NCBI GenBank assembly: GCA_017560825.1
Contig: JAFZED010000068.1
Span: forward strand, 1-64,000
Reading direction: 5' to 3'
DNA length: 64,000 bases
Source of the DNA: Bacteroidales bacterium
Lineage (GTDB): Bacteria; Bacteroidota; Bacteroidia; Bacteroidales; UBA932
Positions 54,232-63,510 of this stretch are shown here, piece by piece; within the stretch, counting starts at the first letter, position 1; every line of letters starts with the position of its first letter. A program made the translations under genes and the position numbers. A model generated the notes under the pieces. It was not told the origin of the DNA. It made no database searches and saw nothing but the letters and a program-made list of their open reading frames with translations.

Positions 54232-56040
54232 ATGCAGGAAATCAGAAACATTGCGATCATTGCGCACGTCGACCACGGAAAGACTACCATCGTCGACAGG
54301 ATGATCTATCAGGCTCGTCAGGCGAGGGAACAGGAGAAACTCGGAGAGCTTATTCTCGACAATAATGACCTTGAAAGAGAAAGAGGTATCACAATTCTCG
54401 CAAAGAATGTGTCTGTTATATATAAAGGTGTAAAGATCAATGTCATCGACACCCCGGGCCATAGCGATTTCGGTGGAGAGGTGGAGCGAGTGCTCAATAT
54501 GGCTGATGGTGTGATCCTTCTCGTGGACGCCTTTGAGGGATGTATGCCTCAGACCCGTTTCGTGCTTCAGAAAGCCATCGAGATGGGCAAGAAGCCTGTC
54601 CTTGTGATCAACAAGGTGGACAAGCAGAACTGCCGACCTGACGAGGTGCAGGAGGAGGTGTTCGACCTGATGTTCTCTCTTGGAGCAACTGAGGACCAGC
54701 TTGATTTCCGCACAATCTACGGTAGCGCAAAGCAGGGTTGGATGTCATATGACTGGAAGCAGCCTACAGAGGACATCACTGCGCTTCTTGACACTATCCT
54801 TGAGGAGATTCCTGCTCCTGAGGTGGTGGAAGGAACCCCTCAGATGCTCATCTCTTCACTTGAATATTCTCCTTATGTGGGACGTATCGCTGTCGGACGT
54901 GTGACAAGAGGTACGCTTCAGGCTGGAATGAACATCACTCTCTGCAAGAGATACGACATAATGCAGAAGCAGAAGATCAAGGAACTTATGATCTTCGACG
55001 GTCTCGGAAAATCAAAGGTGGACTCTGTTCAGTGCGGTGACATCTGTGCTGTAGTGGGTCTGGAGGGCTTCGAGATCGGAGACACAGTCGCTGACTTCGA
55101 GAATCCGGAGGCGCTTCCTCCTATCGAAGTGGATGAGCCTACAATGAGTATGCTCTTCTGCATCAACAACTCCCCATTCTTCGGAAAGGAGGGTAAGTTC
55201 GTGACTTCAAGACACTTGAAGGAGCGTCTTGAGAAGGAACTTGAGAAGAACCTCGCACTCAGGGTAAAACCGGGTCCTAACGCAGACTCATTCGTGGTGT
55301 ACGGACGTGGTGTCCTTCACCTCTCTGTCCTTATCGAGACAATGCGCCGCGAGGGCTTTGAGCTTCAGGTGGGCCAGCCTAAGGTCCTTGACAAGATGAT
55401 CGGCGGCCAGCGCTGTGAGCCTATCGAGAACCTTACAATCGATCTTCCTGAGGAGTTTGTAGGAAGAGCCATCGAGATGGTGACACGCCGTAAGGGTGCC
55501 CTCATCCAGATGGAAGGCAGGGGAGACAGGACTCATCTTGAGTTTGACGTTCCTTCACGCGGACTTATGGGACTCAGAAGCAACCTTCTCACAGCTACTC
55601 AGGGTGAGGCTGTGGTGGCACACCGCCTGAAAGGCTATGAGCCGTACAAGGGCGACATCGAGCGCCGTACCAACGGTTCACTCGTGTCCCTGGAGACAGG
55701 TGTTTCTGTGGCTTACTCTATGGACAAGCTCCAGGACAGAGGACGTTTCTTCATCGAGCCGGGTGTGGATATATACGAGGGGCAGGTAGTGGGTGAGCAC
55801 ACAAGAGAGCGCGACCTGAACATCAACATCTGCAAGACCAAGAAGCTTACAAATATGCGTGCGTCCGGAAGCGACGACAAGGTTATGCTTCCGCCACCGA
55901 TCGTTTTCTCTCTCGAGGAGGCTCTCGAGTACATCCAGGAGGATGAGCTCGTCGAGGTGACTCCAAAGTCGATGAGACTTAGGAAGATAATTCTCAACGA
56001 AATCGAGCGAAAAAGAAAAAGTTCGGATATAAATTGCTAA
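54232..56040 (+). CDS. typA: ribosome-binding GTPase TypA/BipA
   Basis: 602 residues from ATG 54232; a GTG at 54205 is open but adds an unusual N-terminus. GTPase marks: AHVDHGKTTIVDRM (P-loop), RERGITILAKNV (switch 1), DTPGHSDFGGEVER (switch 2), NKVDK. Then EF-G-like domains II, III and V and the TypA-specific C-terminal domain (RTNGSLVSLETGVSVAYSMD, RASGSDD). Binds the 70S ribosome; needed for assembly and stress growth. Confidence 0.96.
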   Translation: MQEIRNIAIIAHVDHGKTTIVDRMIYQARQAREQEKLGELILDNNDLERERGITILAKNVSVIYKGVKINVIDTPGHSDFGGEVERVLNMADGVILLVDAFEGCMPQTRFVLQKAIEMGKKPVLVINKVDKQNCRPDEVQEEVFDLMFSLGATEDQLDFRTIYGSAKQGWMSYDWKQPTEDITALLDTILEEIPAPEVVEGTPQMLISSLEYSPYVGRIAVGRVTRGTLQAGMNITLCKRYDIMQKQKIKELMIFDGLGKSKVDSVQCGDICAVVGLEGFEIGDTVADFENPEALPPIEVDEPTMSMLFCINNSPFFGKEGKFVTSRHLKERLEKELEKNLALRVKPGPNADSFVVYGRGVLHLSVLIETMRREGFELQVGQPKVLDKMIGGQRCEPIENLTIDLPEEFVGRAIEMVTRRKGALIQMEGRGDRTHLEFDVPSRGLMGLRSNLLTATQGEAVVAHRLKGYEPYKGDIERRTNGSLVSLETGVSVAYSMDKLQDRGRFFIEPGVDIYEGQVVGEHTRERDLNINICKTKKLTNMRASGSDDKVMLPPPIVFSLEEALEYIQEDELVEVTPKSMRLRKIILNEIERKRKSSDINC

Positions 56041-56064
56041 TAATAAAAGTTTTTGTTACCTTTG
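56033..56064 (+). promoter_or_regulatory. promoter of yceD-rpmF
   Basis: ATTG (56033-56036), 20 bases, TACCTTTG (56057-56064). The -33 part overlaps the typA stop. Confidence 0.55.
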
Positions 56065-56091
56065 CGGGCTCAAATCTATTTACGGGTCGTA

Positions 56092-56613
56092 ATGAGTGAA
56101 GAATTTGTAATACCTTTAAATGGATTGTCTGCCGGAAAGAACGAGTTCCGATGGCAGGCCTCGAAGGAGTTCTTTGAGACGTTTGAAAACTCCGAAATCC
56201 TTGATGCACAGTTAGATGCATCGGTTTCAGTGGAGAAGTCAGGCAGGTATATCGGTGTCGATTGTGAGGTTGTAGGAACGGTTACTGTCGAGTGTGACAG
56301 GTGCCTTGGTGACCTGAAGATGCCGGTGGATGAAGAGATCCTGCTGAGCGTGAAGTTCGGTGAGGAAGGCACATCCGAGGAGACTGACGACTCCGAAAGG
56401 GAAGTAATCTATCTTCCGCAGGATGACGCGGTGCTCGATATGAAGCAGATCATATATGACTATGTCTGCCTTTCACTTCCGATGCAGCGTTTCCACGCAG
56501 AAGGTGAGTGTGATCCGGATGCGATGAGGTATCTTGCTGGAGAAGGTGCGGAGGAAGAAGACGTCAAGGAGGATTCATACAATCCTTTCGCAGCGCTGAA
56601 GGGAATGTTTTGA
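56092..56613 (+). CDS. YceD/DUF177 family protein
   Basis: 173 residues from ATG 56092, downstream of the promoter (the frame is open to 56053, within it). FVIPLNGLSAGKNEFRWQ, the LDASVSVEKSG strand and GTVTVECDRCLGDL with the Cys pair motif C-x2-C are typical, as is the following rpmF gene: yceD-rpmF is a conserved pair. Linked in other bacteria and in plants to accumulation of 23S rRNA. The second Cys pair is not present; only one C-x2-C is visible. Confidence 0.87.
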   Translation: MSEEFVIPLNGLSAGKNEFRWQASKEFFETFENSEILDAQLDASVSVEKSGRYIGVDCEVVGTVTVECDRCLGDLKMPVDEEILLSVKFGEEGTSEETDDSEREVIYLPQDDAVLDMKQIIYDYVCLSLPMQRFHAEGECDPDAMRYLAGEGAEEEDVKEDSYNPFAALKGMF

Positions 56614-56646
56614 AAGAAGAATATTAATAATTAAAAATATAGTAAA

Positions 56647-56829
56647 ATGGCACATCCAAAACACAGAGTCTCTAAGCAGAGACGTGACAAAAGAAGAACA
56701 CACGACGTTGCTGTAGTTCCTACTCTCGCAACTTGTTCAAACTGCGGCGCAACTATTATGTACCACAGAGTATGCCCTGAGTGCGGCTACTACAGAGGTC
56801 GTCAGATCATCGAGAAGAAGGCTGAGTAA
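56647..56829 (+). CDS. rpmF: 50S ribosomal protein L32
   Basis: 60 residues. MAHPKHRVSKQRRDKRRTHD is the basic start; CSNCGATIMYHRVCPECGYY is a zinc ribbon with both Cys pairs intact. Follows yceD by 33 bases; tRNA-Arg follows 19 bases later. Confidence 0.96.
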   Translation: MAHPKHRVSKQRRDKRRTHDVAVVPTLATCSNCGATIMYHRVCPECGYYRGRQIIEKKAE

Positions 56830-56848
56830 TCAGTCTCCTTTTTTATCC

Positions 56849-56920
56849 GGCCCTGTAGTTCAACGGATAGAATGGAAGTTTCCTAAACTTTAGATAGCAG
56901 TTCGATTCTGCTCGGGGCTA
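56849..56920 (+). tRNA. tRNA-Arg (anticodon CCT)
   Basis: Cloverleaf: acceptor 5' GGCCCTG with 3' CGGGGCT (two G-U pairs), discriminator A at 56920; CCA is not encoded. Anticodon stem GAAGT/ACTTT with loop TTCCTAA, anticodon CCT at 56882-56884. T-arm with GTTCGATTC. Confidence 0.93.
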
Positions 56921-56921
56921 C

Positions 56922-56957
56922 AAAGCAGGCCAGACGATAAACGTCTGGCCTGCTTTT
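56922..56957 (+). terminator. terminator after rpmF-tRNA-Arg
   Basis: Perfect 15-bp stem (56922-56936 with 56942-56956), loop ATAAA, then TTTT within the arm end. Confidence 0.8.
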
Positions 56958-56984
56958 GTATATCCCAAATATTTATTATCTTTG
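56955..56984 (+). promoter_or_regulatory. promoter of ridA
   Basis: TTTG (56955-56958), 18 bases, TATCTTTG (56977-56984); the -33 element lies in the terminator's T-run. Confidence 0.6.
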
Positions 56985-57014
56985 TATGTTTTACCAATAC
57001 TAAAAATTGAAGAT

Positions 57015-57389
57015 ATGAAGAAAGTAATTGCTACTCCTGATGCACCTAAGGCTGTGGGCCCATATTCACAGGCTATCGAGGTTAACGGAACACTCTACAT
57101 TTCAGGTCAGATTCCTGTAAATCCTGCTGACGGAAAGGTTCAGGAGGACATCGTTGCTGCAGCACATCAGTCACTCAAGAACATCGGAGCTATCCTCAAG
57201 GAGGCTGGTATGACTTATGACAATGTAGTGAAGACTACAGTTCTTCTTGCTGACATCGCTGATTTCAAGGCTGTCAATGAGGTTTACGCTGAGTACTTCA
57301 CAGGTGACAAGCCTGCAAGAGCTTGCTATCAGGCTGCTGCCCTTCCGCTTGGCGTGAAGGTGGAGATCGAGGCTATTGCTGTAAAATAG
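57015..57389 (+). CDS. ridA: RidA family reactive intermediate deaminase
   Basis: 124 residues from ATG 57015; an earlier in-frame start at 56982 lies in the -7 box. VIATPDAPKAVGPYSQAIEV, LYISGQIPVNPADG, and the end KPARACYQAAALPLGVKVEIEAIA with the catalytic Arg and the closing Glu. Trimeric; hydrolyses enamine/imine by-products of PLP enzymes. The next gene starts 13 bases on. Confidence 0.94.
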   Translation: MKKVIATPDAPKAVGPYSQAIEVNGTLYISGQIPVNPADGKVQEDIVAAAHQSLKNIGAILKEAGMTYDNVVKTTVLLADIADFKAVNEVYAEYFTGDKPARACYQAAALPLGVKVEIEAIAVK

Positions 57390-57402
57390 TCCCAGGCTCT
57401 GA

Positions 57403-59646
57403 ATGAGCAGAAGATCCATCATAATCTGTCTGGCCGTACTGGCCGTTATGATTGTGGGAGTCGGTGTTGCTGTCGCCGTGTTGTATTCCGGTGTTGACAG
57501 CGCGCAGACCCGCAAAGGAAGTTTCGTGCCGGATCAGGAGCGTTACCTGCTCCTGCCGGCCGTTCCTGCGGACGCTGCGCTTGTGGCCTGTCTCTCAGAT
57601 GTGGAGGATGCCGTGAACGGACCCCTCCGCGGATTCCGTTTCCCGGATGCCCTTGCCTCAGAACTCGCTGCAGGCTCTTTCCCGTCCTTCTCTTCGGCCT
57701 CAATGGTCGTTTCCCTTCATTATGGCGGCAAGATGAATCCGCTGTATGTCTTTGATGCCGGCCAGGCTGTTTCGGAGCCATCCGAAGATGCTTCGGCCCT
57801 TATGTCTTTTGCCGCCGGCCAGGGCCTGTACGCGCAGTTTGTGGACTGTTCCAAGGCTTCAGACGGCACTCGTTCCATCGCGAAACATTCTGTGGTGCTT
57901 GTCTCTGACACAGAGACACTTGTGAAGTCTGCAACCAGACATCTTGCAGAACCTATTTCAGTTATGTATGCCGGAGGATTTGCCGATGCGTCTCAGTTGG
58001 CAGGTGGCAAGGATCTGGTGTTCATAGCAAACCATAGCGCAAAGACGCTTATGCCTGTGGCATTGGCAAAGTCGCGTTCCAACATCAGCAGTCCTTTCAT
58101 TGCAAATCTTGCCCAGTGGACTGTAATCGAAATCGAAAAGACAGATGCGACCGGTGCATATGCTGCCATCTCAGCAGTCTATGACCAGGACGCTTCAGAC
58201 TATATGACTGTGCTGGAGAAGTCCCAGCCAGCCGTCTCGAAACTTTCGCAGATCCTGCCTTCTTTCGCAGTGTCTGCCATCTCTCTTCCTATGAAGAGTA
58301 CGGAATCATACATTGATGCCTATCAGTCATTTATGGACTCGAAGCAGTCCCTCCAGAGCTATCGCAAGAAGCAGAGAGACCTGACTGCAAGAGCAGGCCT
58401 GTCTCCGGAGGATTTTGTCAAGAGATTGGACATCAAGGAGATGGCTAAAGCTTCATTCCTCCTCGGAAAGTCGCTTGCCGAGGTCAACCTGATGAGGATA
58501 GGAAAGGAGGACACCCTTATATTCGTAGGCACTGAGAACAAATCATTCAAGCATTATGTCCCTGCGACCCACGCCTGGCCGTATGCTTCGTTCGCCGCTT
58601 CAGTCTTCGGCGACATCTTCCAGCTCAAGGACGAGTCCTGCTTTACATATATCAACGGATGGATCATCTCAGGAAGTATGGCGGCAGTCGAAATGTACGT
58701 TAAGGACAAGGTCCTCGACTACAATCTTACCGAATATATGGCGAATGCCGGCCAGAAGGATCTTCTCGCGACCGAAGCTTCGCTGGTCGCATATTTCTCC
58801 CTCGGAGAGTACCCTGCAGGACATAAGGATATATTTACGAATCCTGTTGCAGAGGCTTTGAAGCCTCTTTATCAGGGATGCGACTACTGCCCTGCGGTGC
58901 TTGCTGTTTCAAATGGAAAGGACGGCCTGACAGGACGTCTCAGGATTCCGCGTCTTGAGATGATGAAGTCGAAAGCTCCTCAGGTAGAGAGAGATACGAC
59001 TGTTGTGATCCCGCAGGGACCGTTCAAGGTAAAGAACAGTGCTACAGGCAGGACCAACCTTCTGTACCAGAACGAGCACGGAGCGATCTGCCTCAAGGAA
59101 GAGGATGGAAAAGGACTTTGGGGAGTGCCTTTCAAGGAGAAGATGTGCGGAGCAGTAGGGGAAGTTGATTATTATGCCAACGGCAAGATACAGTTCGTGT
59201 TCGCCGCAGGCAGCAAGGTATATATCATAGACCGTCTGGGAAACTATGTGAACGGTTTCCCTATCGATCTGGGCAAGGAGATTCTTCTCGGACCTGACGT
59301 CTATGATTTCAACAAGAAGAAAGCATATAATATAATGGTCCTTCACAAGGACTTTACCGTCGATATGTACAACCTCAAGGGTAAGAAACCTGATTCCTGG
59401 AAGGGAATTGTGGCTCCTGAGAGGATAAAGGAGCTCCCTGAGCCTCTGGAAGTGGGTGGCAGCACCTACTGGGTGGTCAGGACTTCTATCCAGACGCTGA
59501 TATATCCGTTCTACGGCGGCAGCCCGCTGACTACCTTCACCGGCGACAAAATGGTTCTTCCAAAGAGCGAGGTGACAGTGGTGGACGGAACTTCAGTGAG
59601 TGTGGAGTGCTATGACGGACAGAAACGCACAGTGGTGCTTAAATAA
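57403..59646 (+). CDS. unknown membrane-anchored protein
   Basis: 747 residues. One N-terminal membrane segment (~residues 5-29) with a basic start (MSRRS), so the rest is probably periplasmic. Residues ~45-480 alternate alpha/beta and have features of DUF3352-like proteins (VPADAALVACLSDVEDAV, SMVVSLHYGGKMNPLYVFDA, TYINGWIISGSMAAVEMYV); ~510-747 are beta-rich, with YQNEHGAICLKEEDGKGLWG and NGKIQFVFAAGSKVYIIDRLG like blades of a beta-propeller. No catalytic motif seen. It lies between ridA and an acyl-CoA ligase; no clear functional link. Real gene by length, codons and membrane start. Confidence 0.7.
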   Translation: MSRRSIIICLAVLAVMIVGVGVAVAVLYSGVDSAQTRKGSFVPDQERYLLLPAVPADAALVACLSDVEDAVNGPLRGFRFPDALASELAAGSFPSFSSASMVVSLHYGGKMNPLYVFDAGQAVSEPSEDASALMSFAAGQGLYAQFVDCSKASDGTRSIAKHSVVLVSDTETLVKSATRHLAEPISVMYAGGFADASQLAGGKDLVFIANHSAKTLMPVALAKSRSNISSPFIANLAQWTVIEIEKTDATGAYAAISAVYDQDASDYMTVLEKSQPAVSKLSQILPSFAVSAISLPMKSTESYIDAYQSFMDSKQSLQSYRKKQRDLTARAGLSPEDFVKRLDIKEMAKASFLLGKSLAEVNLMRIGKEDTLIFVGTENKSFKHYVPATHAWPYASFAASVFGDIFQLKDESCFTYINGWIISGSMAAVEMYVKDKVLDYNLTEYMANAGQKDLLATEASLVAYFSLGEYPAGHKDIFTNPVAEALKPLYQGCDYCPAVLAVSNGKDGLTGRLRIPRLEMMKSKAPQVERDTTVVIPQGPFKVKNSATGRTNLLYQNEHGAICLKEEDGKGLWGVPFKEKMCGAVGEVDYYANGKIQFVFAAGSKVYIIDRLGNYVNGFPIDLGKEILLGPDVYDFNKKKAYNIMVLHKDFTVDMYNLKGKKPDSWKGIVAPERIKELPEPLEVGGSTYWVVRTSIQTLIYPFYGGSPLTTFTGDKMVLPKSEVTVVDGTSVSVECYDGQKRTVVLK

Positions 59647-59712
59647 AAGTGTACTTAGGAAAACGTCGTACTTTAACTGAACCTGACGTTTAGATTTTAA
59701 CTTAGAATCATT

Positions 59713-61371
59713 ATGGAATTTACATCAGTTAACAAGATTTTTCAGGAATCTTTCAAGAAGAACTGGGACAGACCTGCGATCTCCAACTATCAGGGAGTGA
59801 CTCTTCACTACCGCGATGTTGCAAGAAGAGTCGCAAAGATGCACATTATGTTTGAAGAGTGCGGTCTGGAAAGAGGAGACAAGGTGGCTTTATGCTCAAG
59901 AAACCAGGCAAACTGGGCTGTGGCATTTCTCTCTGCTCTTACCTATGGAGCCGTTCCGGTGCCGCTTCTTCACGAATTCAAGTCAAGCAACATACACCAT
60001 CTTGTAAATCACTCCGAGGCAAAGATCCTCTTCGTGGATGACATCATCTGGGAAGGACTTTCTGAGAGTGAAATGCCTGATGTTCAGGCTATCATCCAGG
60101 TAAACACGTTCAAGCTGCTTTATGCAAGGGATGAGAAGATCGTCAACACAAAAGAGCACCTGAACGAGCTGTTCGGAAGAAGGTATCCTGAGGAATTCAC
60201 CCAGAACGATCTCAATTATTACGAGGACTCTGCAGAAGAGCTTGCAGTCATCAACTACACTTCGGGAACATCAGGATTCTCGAAGGGTGTGATGATCCCT
60301 TACCGTGCCATCAGGTCAAACCTTGAGTTCGGACAGAAGGTTCTTCCGGGCCTTGACAACACGAAGAGCGTTGTCTCTATGCTCCCTTCCGCACATATGT
60401 ACGGACTTATGTTCGAGCTTCTTTATGAACTATCTGCAGGTGCACACGTACATTTCCTTTCAAGAGTACCGAGCCCTAAGATCATTATGCAGGCCCTTGC
60501 TGAGGTTAAGCCTTACGTCGTGATCGCGGTTCCTCTGGTGATTGAGAAGATCTACAAGAGCAAGGTGAAGCCGGTTCTTGAGAAGGAAGGAATCAAGTTC
60601 CTGATGAAGCTCCCGGGTCTTAACCAGGTGGTTATGAACAAGATCAAGGCAGAGCTTATAAATGCCTTCGGAGGTGAATTCTATGAGGTTATCGTAGGTG
60701 GAGCCGCATTCAACAAGGAGGTGGAGTCGTTCTTCAAGCAGATGGGATTCCCTATCACTGTGGGTTACGGAATGACAGAGTGCGCCCCTATCATCACTTA
60801 CGATGACTGGTCAGTGGAGAAACTCTACTCTTGCGGAAAGACAGTTCCTAATATGGAGATTATGATCGCTTCACCAGATCCGCGGAATGTCCCTGGCGAG
60901 ATCCGCGTAAAGGGTGCTAATGTGTTCCTCGGCTACTTCAAGAACGAGGAAGCGACTAAGGAAGTCTTCACCGAGGACGGCTGGTTCCGCACAGGTGATA
61001 TGGGTGTGATCGACCAGGATGGCTGCCTCTTCATAAAGGGCCGCTCTAAGTGTATGATCCTCGGCCCAAGCGGACAGAATATCTATCCTGAAGAAGTTGA
61101 GGTAGTAATCAACAGCCAGCCATATGTCGTTGATTCACTTGTTGTTGAGGATAACGGAGGTCTTACAGCCCTCATCTATCCAGACTTCCCTCAGGGTCTC
61201 AAGGAAGGTATGAATCAGAAGGCGTTCGCGACATTTGTCGAGAATATGCTCCCTGAACTGAATAAGGAACTTCCTAACTATGCACGTCTGAAGAAGATCG
61301 TGGTGATGACTGAGGACTTCGAAAGAACTCCAAAGAAGAGCATCAAGAGATACCTTTATCAGAGAAGCTAA
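59713..61371 (+). CDS. long-chain-fatty-acid-CoA ligase (AMP-forming)
   Basis: 552 residues of the ANL superfamily. AMP-binding loop YTSGTSGFSKGVMIPYRAI (~residues 178-196), VGYGMTECAPIITY (the adenine motif), GWFRTGDMGVID (with the ribose-binding Asp) and a C-terminal KRYLYQ hinge/Lys region. Activates fatty acids to acyl-AMP then acyl-CoA for lipid synthesis or breakdown. No partner gene of beta-oxidation nearby. 66-base gap before it without a clear promoter. Confidence 0.88.
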   Translation: MEFTSVNKIFQESFKKNWDRPAISNYQGVTLHYRDVARRVAKMHIMFEECGLERGDKVALCSRNQANWAVAFLSALTYGAVPVPLLHEFKSSNIHHLVNHSEAKILFVDDIIWEGLSESEMPDVQAIIQVNTFKLLYARDEKIVNTKEHLNELFGRRYPEEFTQNDLNYYEDSAEELAVINYTSGTSGFSKGVMIPYRAIRSNLEFGQKVLPGLDNTKSVVSMLPSAHMYGLMFELLYELSAGAHVHFLSRVPSPKIIMQALAEVKPYVVIAVPLVIEKIYKSKVKPVLEKEGIKFLMKLPGLNQVVMNKIKAELINAFGGEFYEVIVGGAAFNKEVESFFKQMGFPITVGYGMTECAPIITYDDWSVEKLYSCGKTVPNMEIMIASPDPRNVPGEIRVKGANVFLGYFKNEEATKEVFTEDGWFRTGDMGVIDQDGCLFIKGRSKCMILGPSGQNIYPEEVEVVINSQPYVVDSLVVEDNGGLTALIYPDFPQGLKEGMNQKAFATFVENMLPELNKELPNYARLKKIVVMTEDFERTPKKSIKRYLYQRS

Positions 61372-61393
61372 ACACTTTTAAACACTCCCCGAA

Positions 61394-61798
61394 ATGGAAA
61401 AGTTTGATCAGAGTTACATAGAGATGGCAGGCGTATGGGCCCGCAACTCCTACTGCAAGCGCCGTCAGGTGGGCGCACTTCTTGTCAAGGACAGGATGAT
61501 CATCTCGGACGGCTACAACGGCACTCCGGCAGGGTTCGAGAATGTCTGCGAGGACGAGAACGGAGTCACAAAGCCCTATGTCCTCCACGCTGAGGCAAAT
61601 GCCATCACAAAGGTCGCAAAGTCAGGAAACAACAGCAAGGATGCCACCTTGTACGTGACTGCAGCTCCTTGTGTGGAATGTGCGAAACTGATCATTCAGG
61701 CAGGCATAAAAAGGGTGGTGTACAGAGATGCCTACCGTCTGACAGACGGTGTGGATCTTCTTCGCAAGGCCGGTGTGGAAGTCGAACAGGTAGAATAG
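61394..61798 (+). CDS. deoxycytidylate deaminase
   Basis: 134 residues of the ComEB/dCMP deaminase type. The zinc centre is HAEANAI (His ligand and catalytic Glu) and APCVECAKLI (two Cys). YIEMAGVWARNSYCKRRQVG at the start and GYNGTPAGFENVCED as the substrate loop are typical. Converts dCMP to dUMP for thymidylate synthesis. The next gene follows 3 bases after the stop. Confidence 0.92.
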   Translation: MEKFDQSYIEMAGVWARNSYCKRRQVGALLVKDRMIISDGYNGTPAGFENVCEDENGVTKPYVLHAEANAITKVAKSGNNSKDATLYVTAAPCVECAKLIIQAGIKRVVYRDAYRLTDGVDLLRKAGVEVEQVE

Positions 61799-61801
61799 AC
61801 T

Positions 61802-63391
61802 ATGAGAAGATTTGACAATACAGTAGCTGTGGCACTCCTTGGAATCCTCCTGGGAGTGCTTGCTACACTTACAGTGAACAAGGGAATAGAGTCCAGGAAG
61901 AAGTTCGACGGCGACTACAACCGCTGGAGAAAGCTGAACCTCATCCTTCAGGAGGTGGAGAAGAACTATGTGGACACCATCAAGATGAAGGCTATGACAG
62001 ACGCGGCTGTGACTGCTGCGCTGGCAGAGCTGGATCCGCACTCGGTCTATCTCCCGCCAGTGGAACTTACTGAATCTGAGGAAGAACTCTCGGGTAATTT
62101 CGAGGGTATCGGTATTACATTCAATGTTCCGAACGACACAGCTGTCGTGCTTAGCCCTGTGCAGGGCGGACCGTCTGAAAAGGCGGGCCTGCTTCAGGGA
62201 GACAGAATCATCAAGGTCGATGACCGTGTGATTGCAGGCAACAAGACTCCTCAGGACAGTATGATCAGACTGATGAAAGGCCCGAAAGGCACAAAAGTCA
62301 AGATCACCGTAAATCGTGACGGAGTCCTCATTCCGTTCGACATCGTGCGTGACAAGATCCCTGTGCACTGCGTTGATGCTGCATTTATGATTGATGAGAC
62401 AACAGGCTACATCAAGCTTTCCAAGTTCACCAGAACCACTTATAAAGAGTTTACTGAGGCTGCAGGCAAGCTTATGGAGCAGGGTATGAAGCGTCTTATC
62501 TTCGATCTTAGAGACAACACCGGAGGCTACTTCGACCAGTCTTGGAAACTTGCCAACGAATTTCTCGGAAGAGGTCAGCTTGTGGTCTATATGCAAGGCC
62601 GCAACCGCCCTCGTGATGAGTTCGATGCGGATGGAAGGGGAAAGCTTCAGGATATAGAACTGTCAGTGCTCATCAACGAAGGCAGCGCTTCGTCAAGCGA
62701 AATCTTCGCCGGTGCAATACAGGATAATGACAGGGGAGTGATCATCGGTCGCCGCTCATTCGGTAAAGGACTTGTGCAGGAACCTGTCAACTTTACAGAC
62801 GGTTCCGGAATCCGCCTTACTGTGGCAAGATTCTACACACCTTCCGGACGCTGCATCCAGAAACCTTACGACAAGAACTACGACTACGACATCTATGAGA
62901 GGTACGCTCACGGCGAGATGACCTCGGCAGACAGTATGAAGATCGACACGACTTCGGTATATTACACCCTCAAGGGACGCCACGTCTATGGTGGCGGCGG
63001 AATCATTCCTGATATATTCGTACCTATCGATACGACTAAGGCTACAGATTTCTATGTTAAGTGCAACAGAAAGGCGACATCAGTCAGATTTGCTCAGACT
63101 ATGTTCGACAAGTACCGCGGCGCCTTGGCCTCAATAAATGATTTTGATGTACTTGACACTTATCTTGATGACGTTGACCTGGCCTCACAATTCCTTGATT
63201 TTGCCGCAAGGGTAGATGGAATCAAGCCGGAGAAAGGAGAATGGGAGAAGTCGGCGGAGTATATGATGCCGCAGCTCAAGGCCCTCGTCGGCCGCTTCTC
63301 GAAGCTCGGCGACGAAGCCTTCCACCGCTACTACATTCCTATTGACGATACGATCCAGTCGGCGCTCAAAAACTCCAGCGTCATAGACTGA
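61802..63391 (+). CDS. S41 family carboxy-terminal processing protease
   Basis: 529 residues. One N-terminal membrane segment (~residues 8-28), a PDZ domain (~85-185: FEGIGITFNVP, GGPSEKAGLLQGDRI), then the S41 protease: INEGSASSSEIFAGAIQDND holds the catalytic Ser and IIGRRSFGKGLVQE the Lys; FDLRDNTGGYF precedes them. Cuts C-termini of periplasmic proteins. A C-terminal helical segment of about 110 residues follows. A terminator closes the run. Confidence 0.93.
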   Translation: MRRFDNTVAVALLGILLGVLATLTVNKGIESRKKFDGDYNRWRKLNLILQEVEKNYVDTIKMKAMTDAAVTAALAELDPHSVYLPPVELTESEEELSGNFEGIGITFNVPNDTAVVLSPVQGGPSEKAGLLQGDRIIKVDDRVIAGNKTPQDSMIRLMKGPKGTKVKITVNRDGVLIPFDIVRDKIPVHCVDAAFMIDETTGYIKLSKFTRTTYKEFTEAAGKLMEQGMKRLIFDLRDNTGGYFDQSWKLANEFLGRGQLVVYMQGRNRPRDEFDADGRGKLQDIELSVLINEGSASSSEIFAGAIQDNDRGVIIGRRSFGKGLVQEPVNFTDGSGIRLTVARFYTPSGRCIQKPYDKNYDYDIYERYAHGEMTSADSMKIDTTSVYYTLKGRHVYGGGGIIPDIFVPIDTTKATDFYVKCNRKATSVRFAQTMFDKYRGALASINDFDVLDTYLDDVDLASQFLDFAARVDGIKPEKGEWEKSAEYMMPQLKALVGRFSKLGDEAFHRYYIPIDDTIQSALKNSSVID

Positions 63392-63411
63392 TGAAACTTG
63401 AAACAAATCGT

Positions 63412-63442
63412 GGCCTCCAGCATAAATGTTGGGGGCCTTTTT
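63412..63442 (+). terminator. terminator of the S41 protease run
   Basis: 8-bp stem with one G-U (63412-63419 with 63430-63437), 10-base loop, TTTTT. Confidence 0.75.
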
Positions 63443-63443
63443 C

Positions 63444-63474
63444 TTTGTGAATCAGTGTATTTGTTGTAAATTTG
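63444..63474 (+). promoter_or_regulatory. promoter of the last lipoprotein gene
   Basis: TTTG (63444-63447), 19 bases, TAAATTTG (63467-63474): full consensus. ATG is 36 bases on. Confidence 0.7.
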
Positions 63475-63510
63475 TATGTTTAATCACATCGTAAACTTTT
63501 CACTGAACAT

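Noticed and set aside
61622..62596. 324-codon open frame on the minus strand
   Set aside because: Antisense to the dCMP deaminase and S41 protease genes; no recognisable domain.
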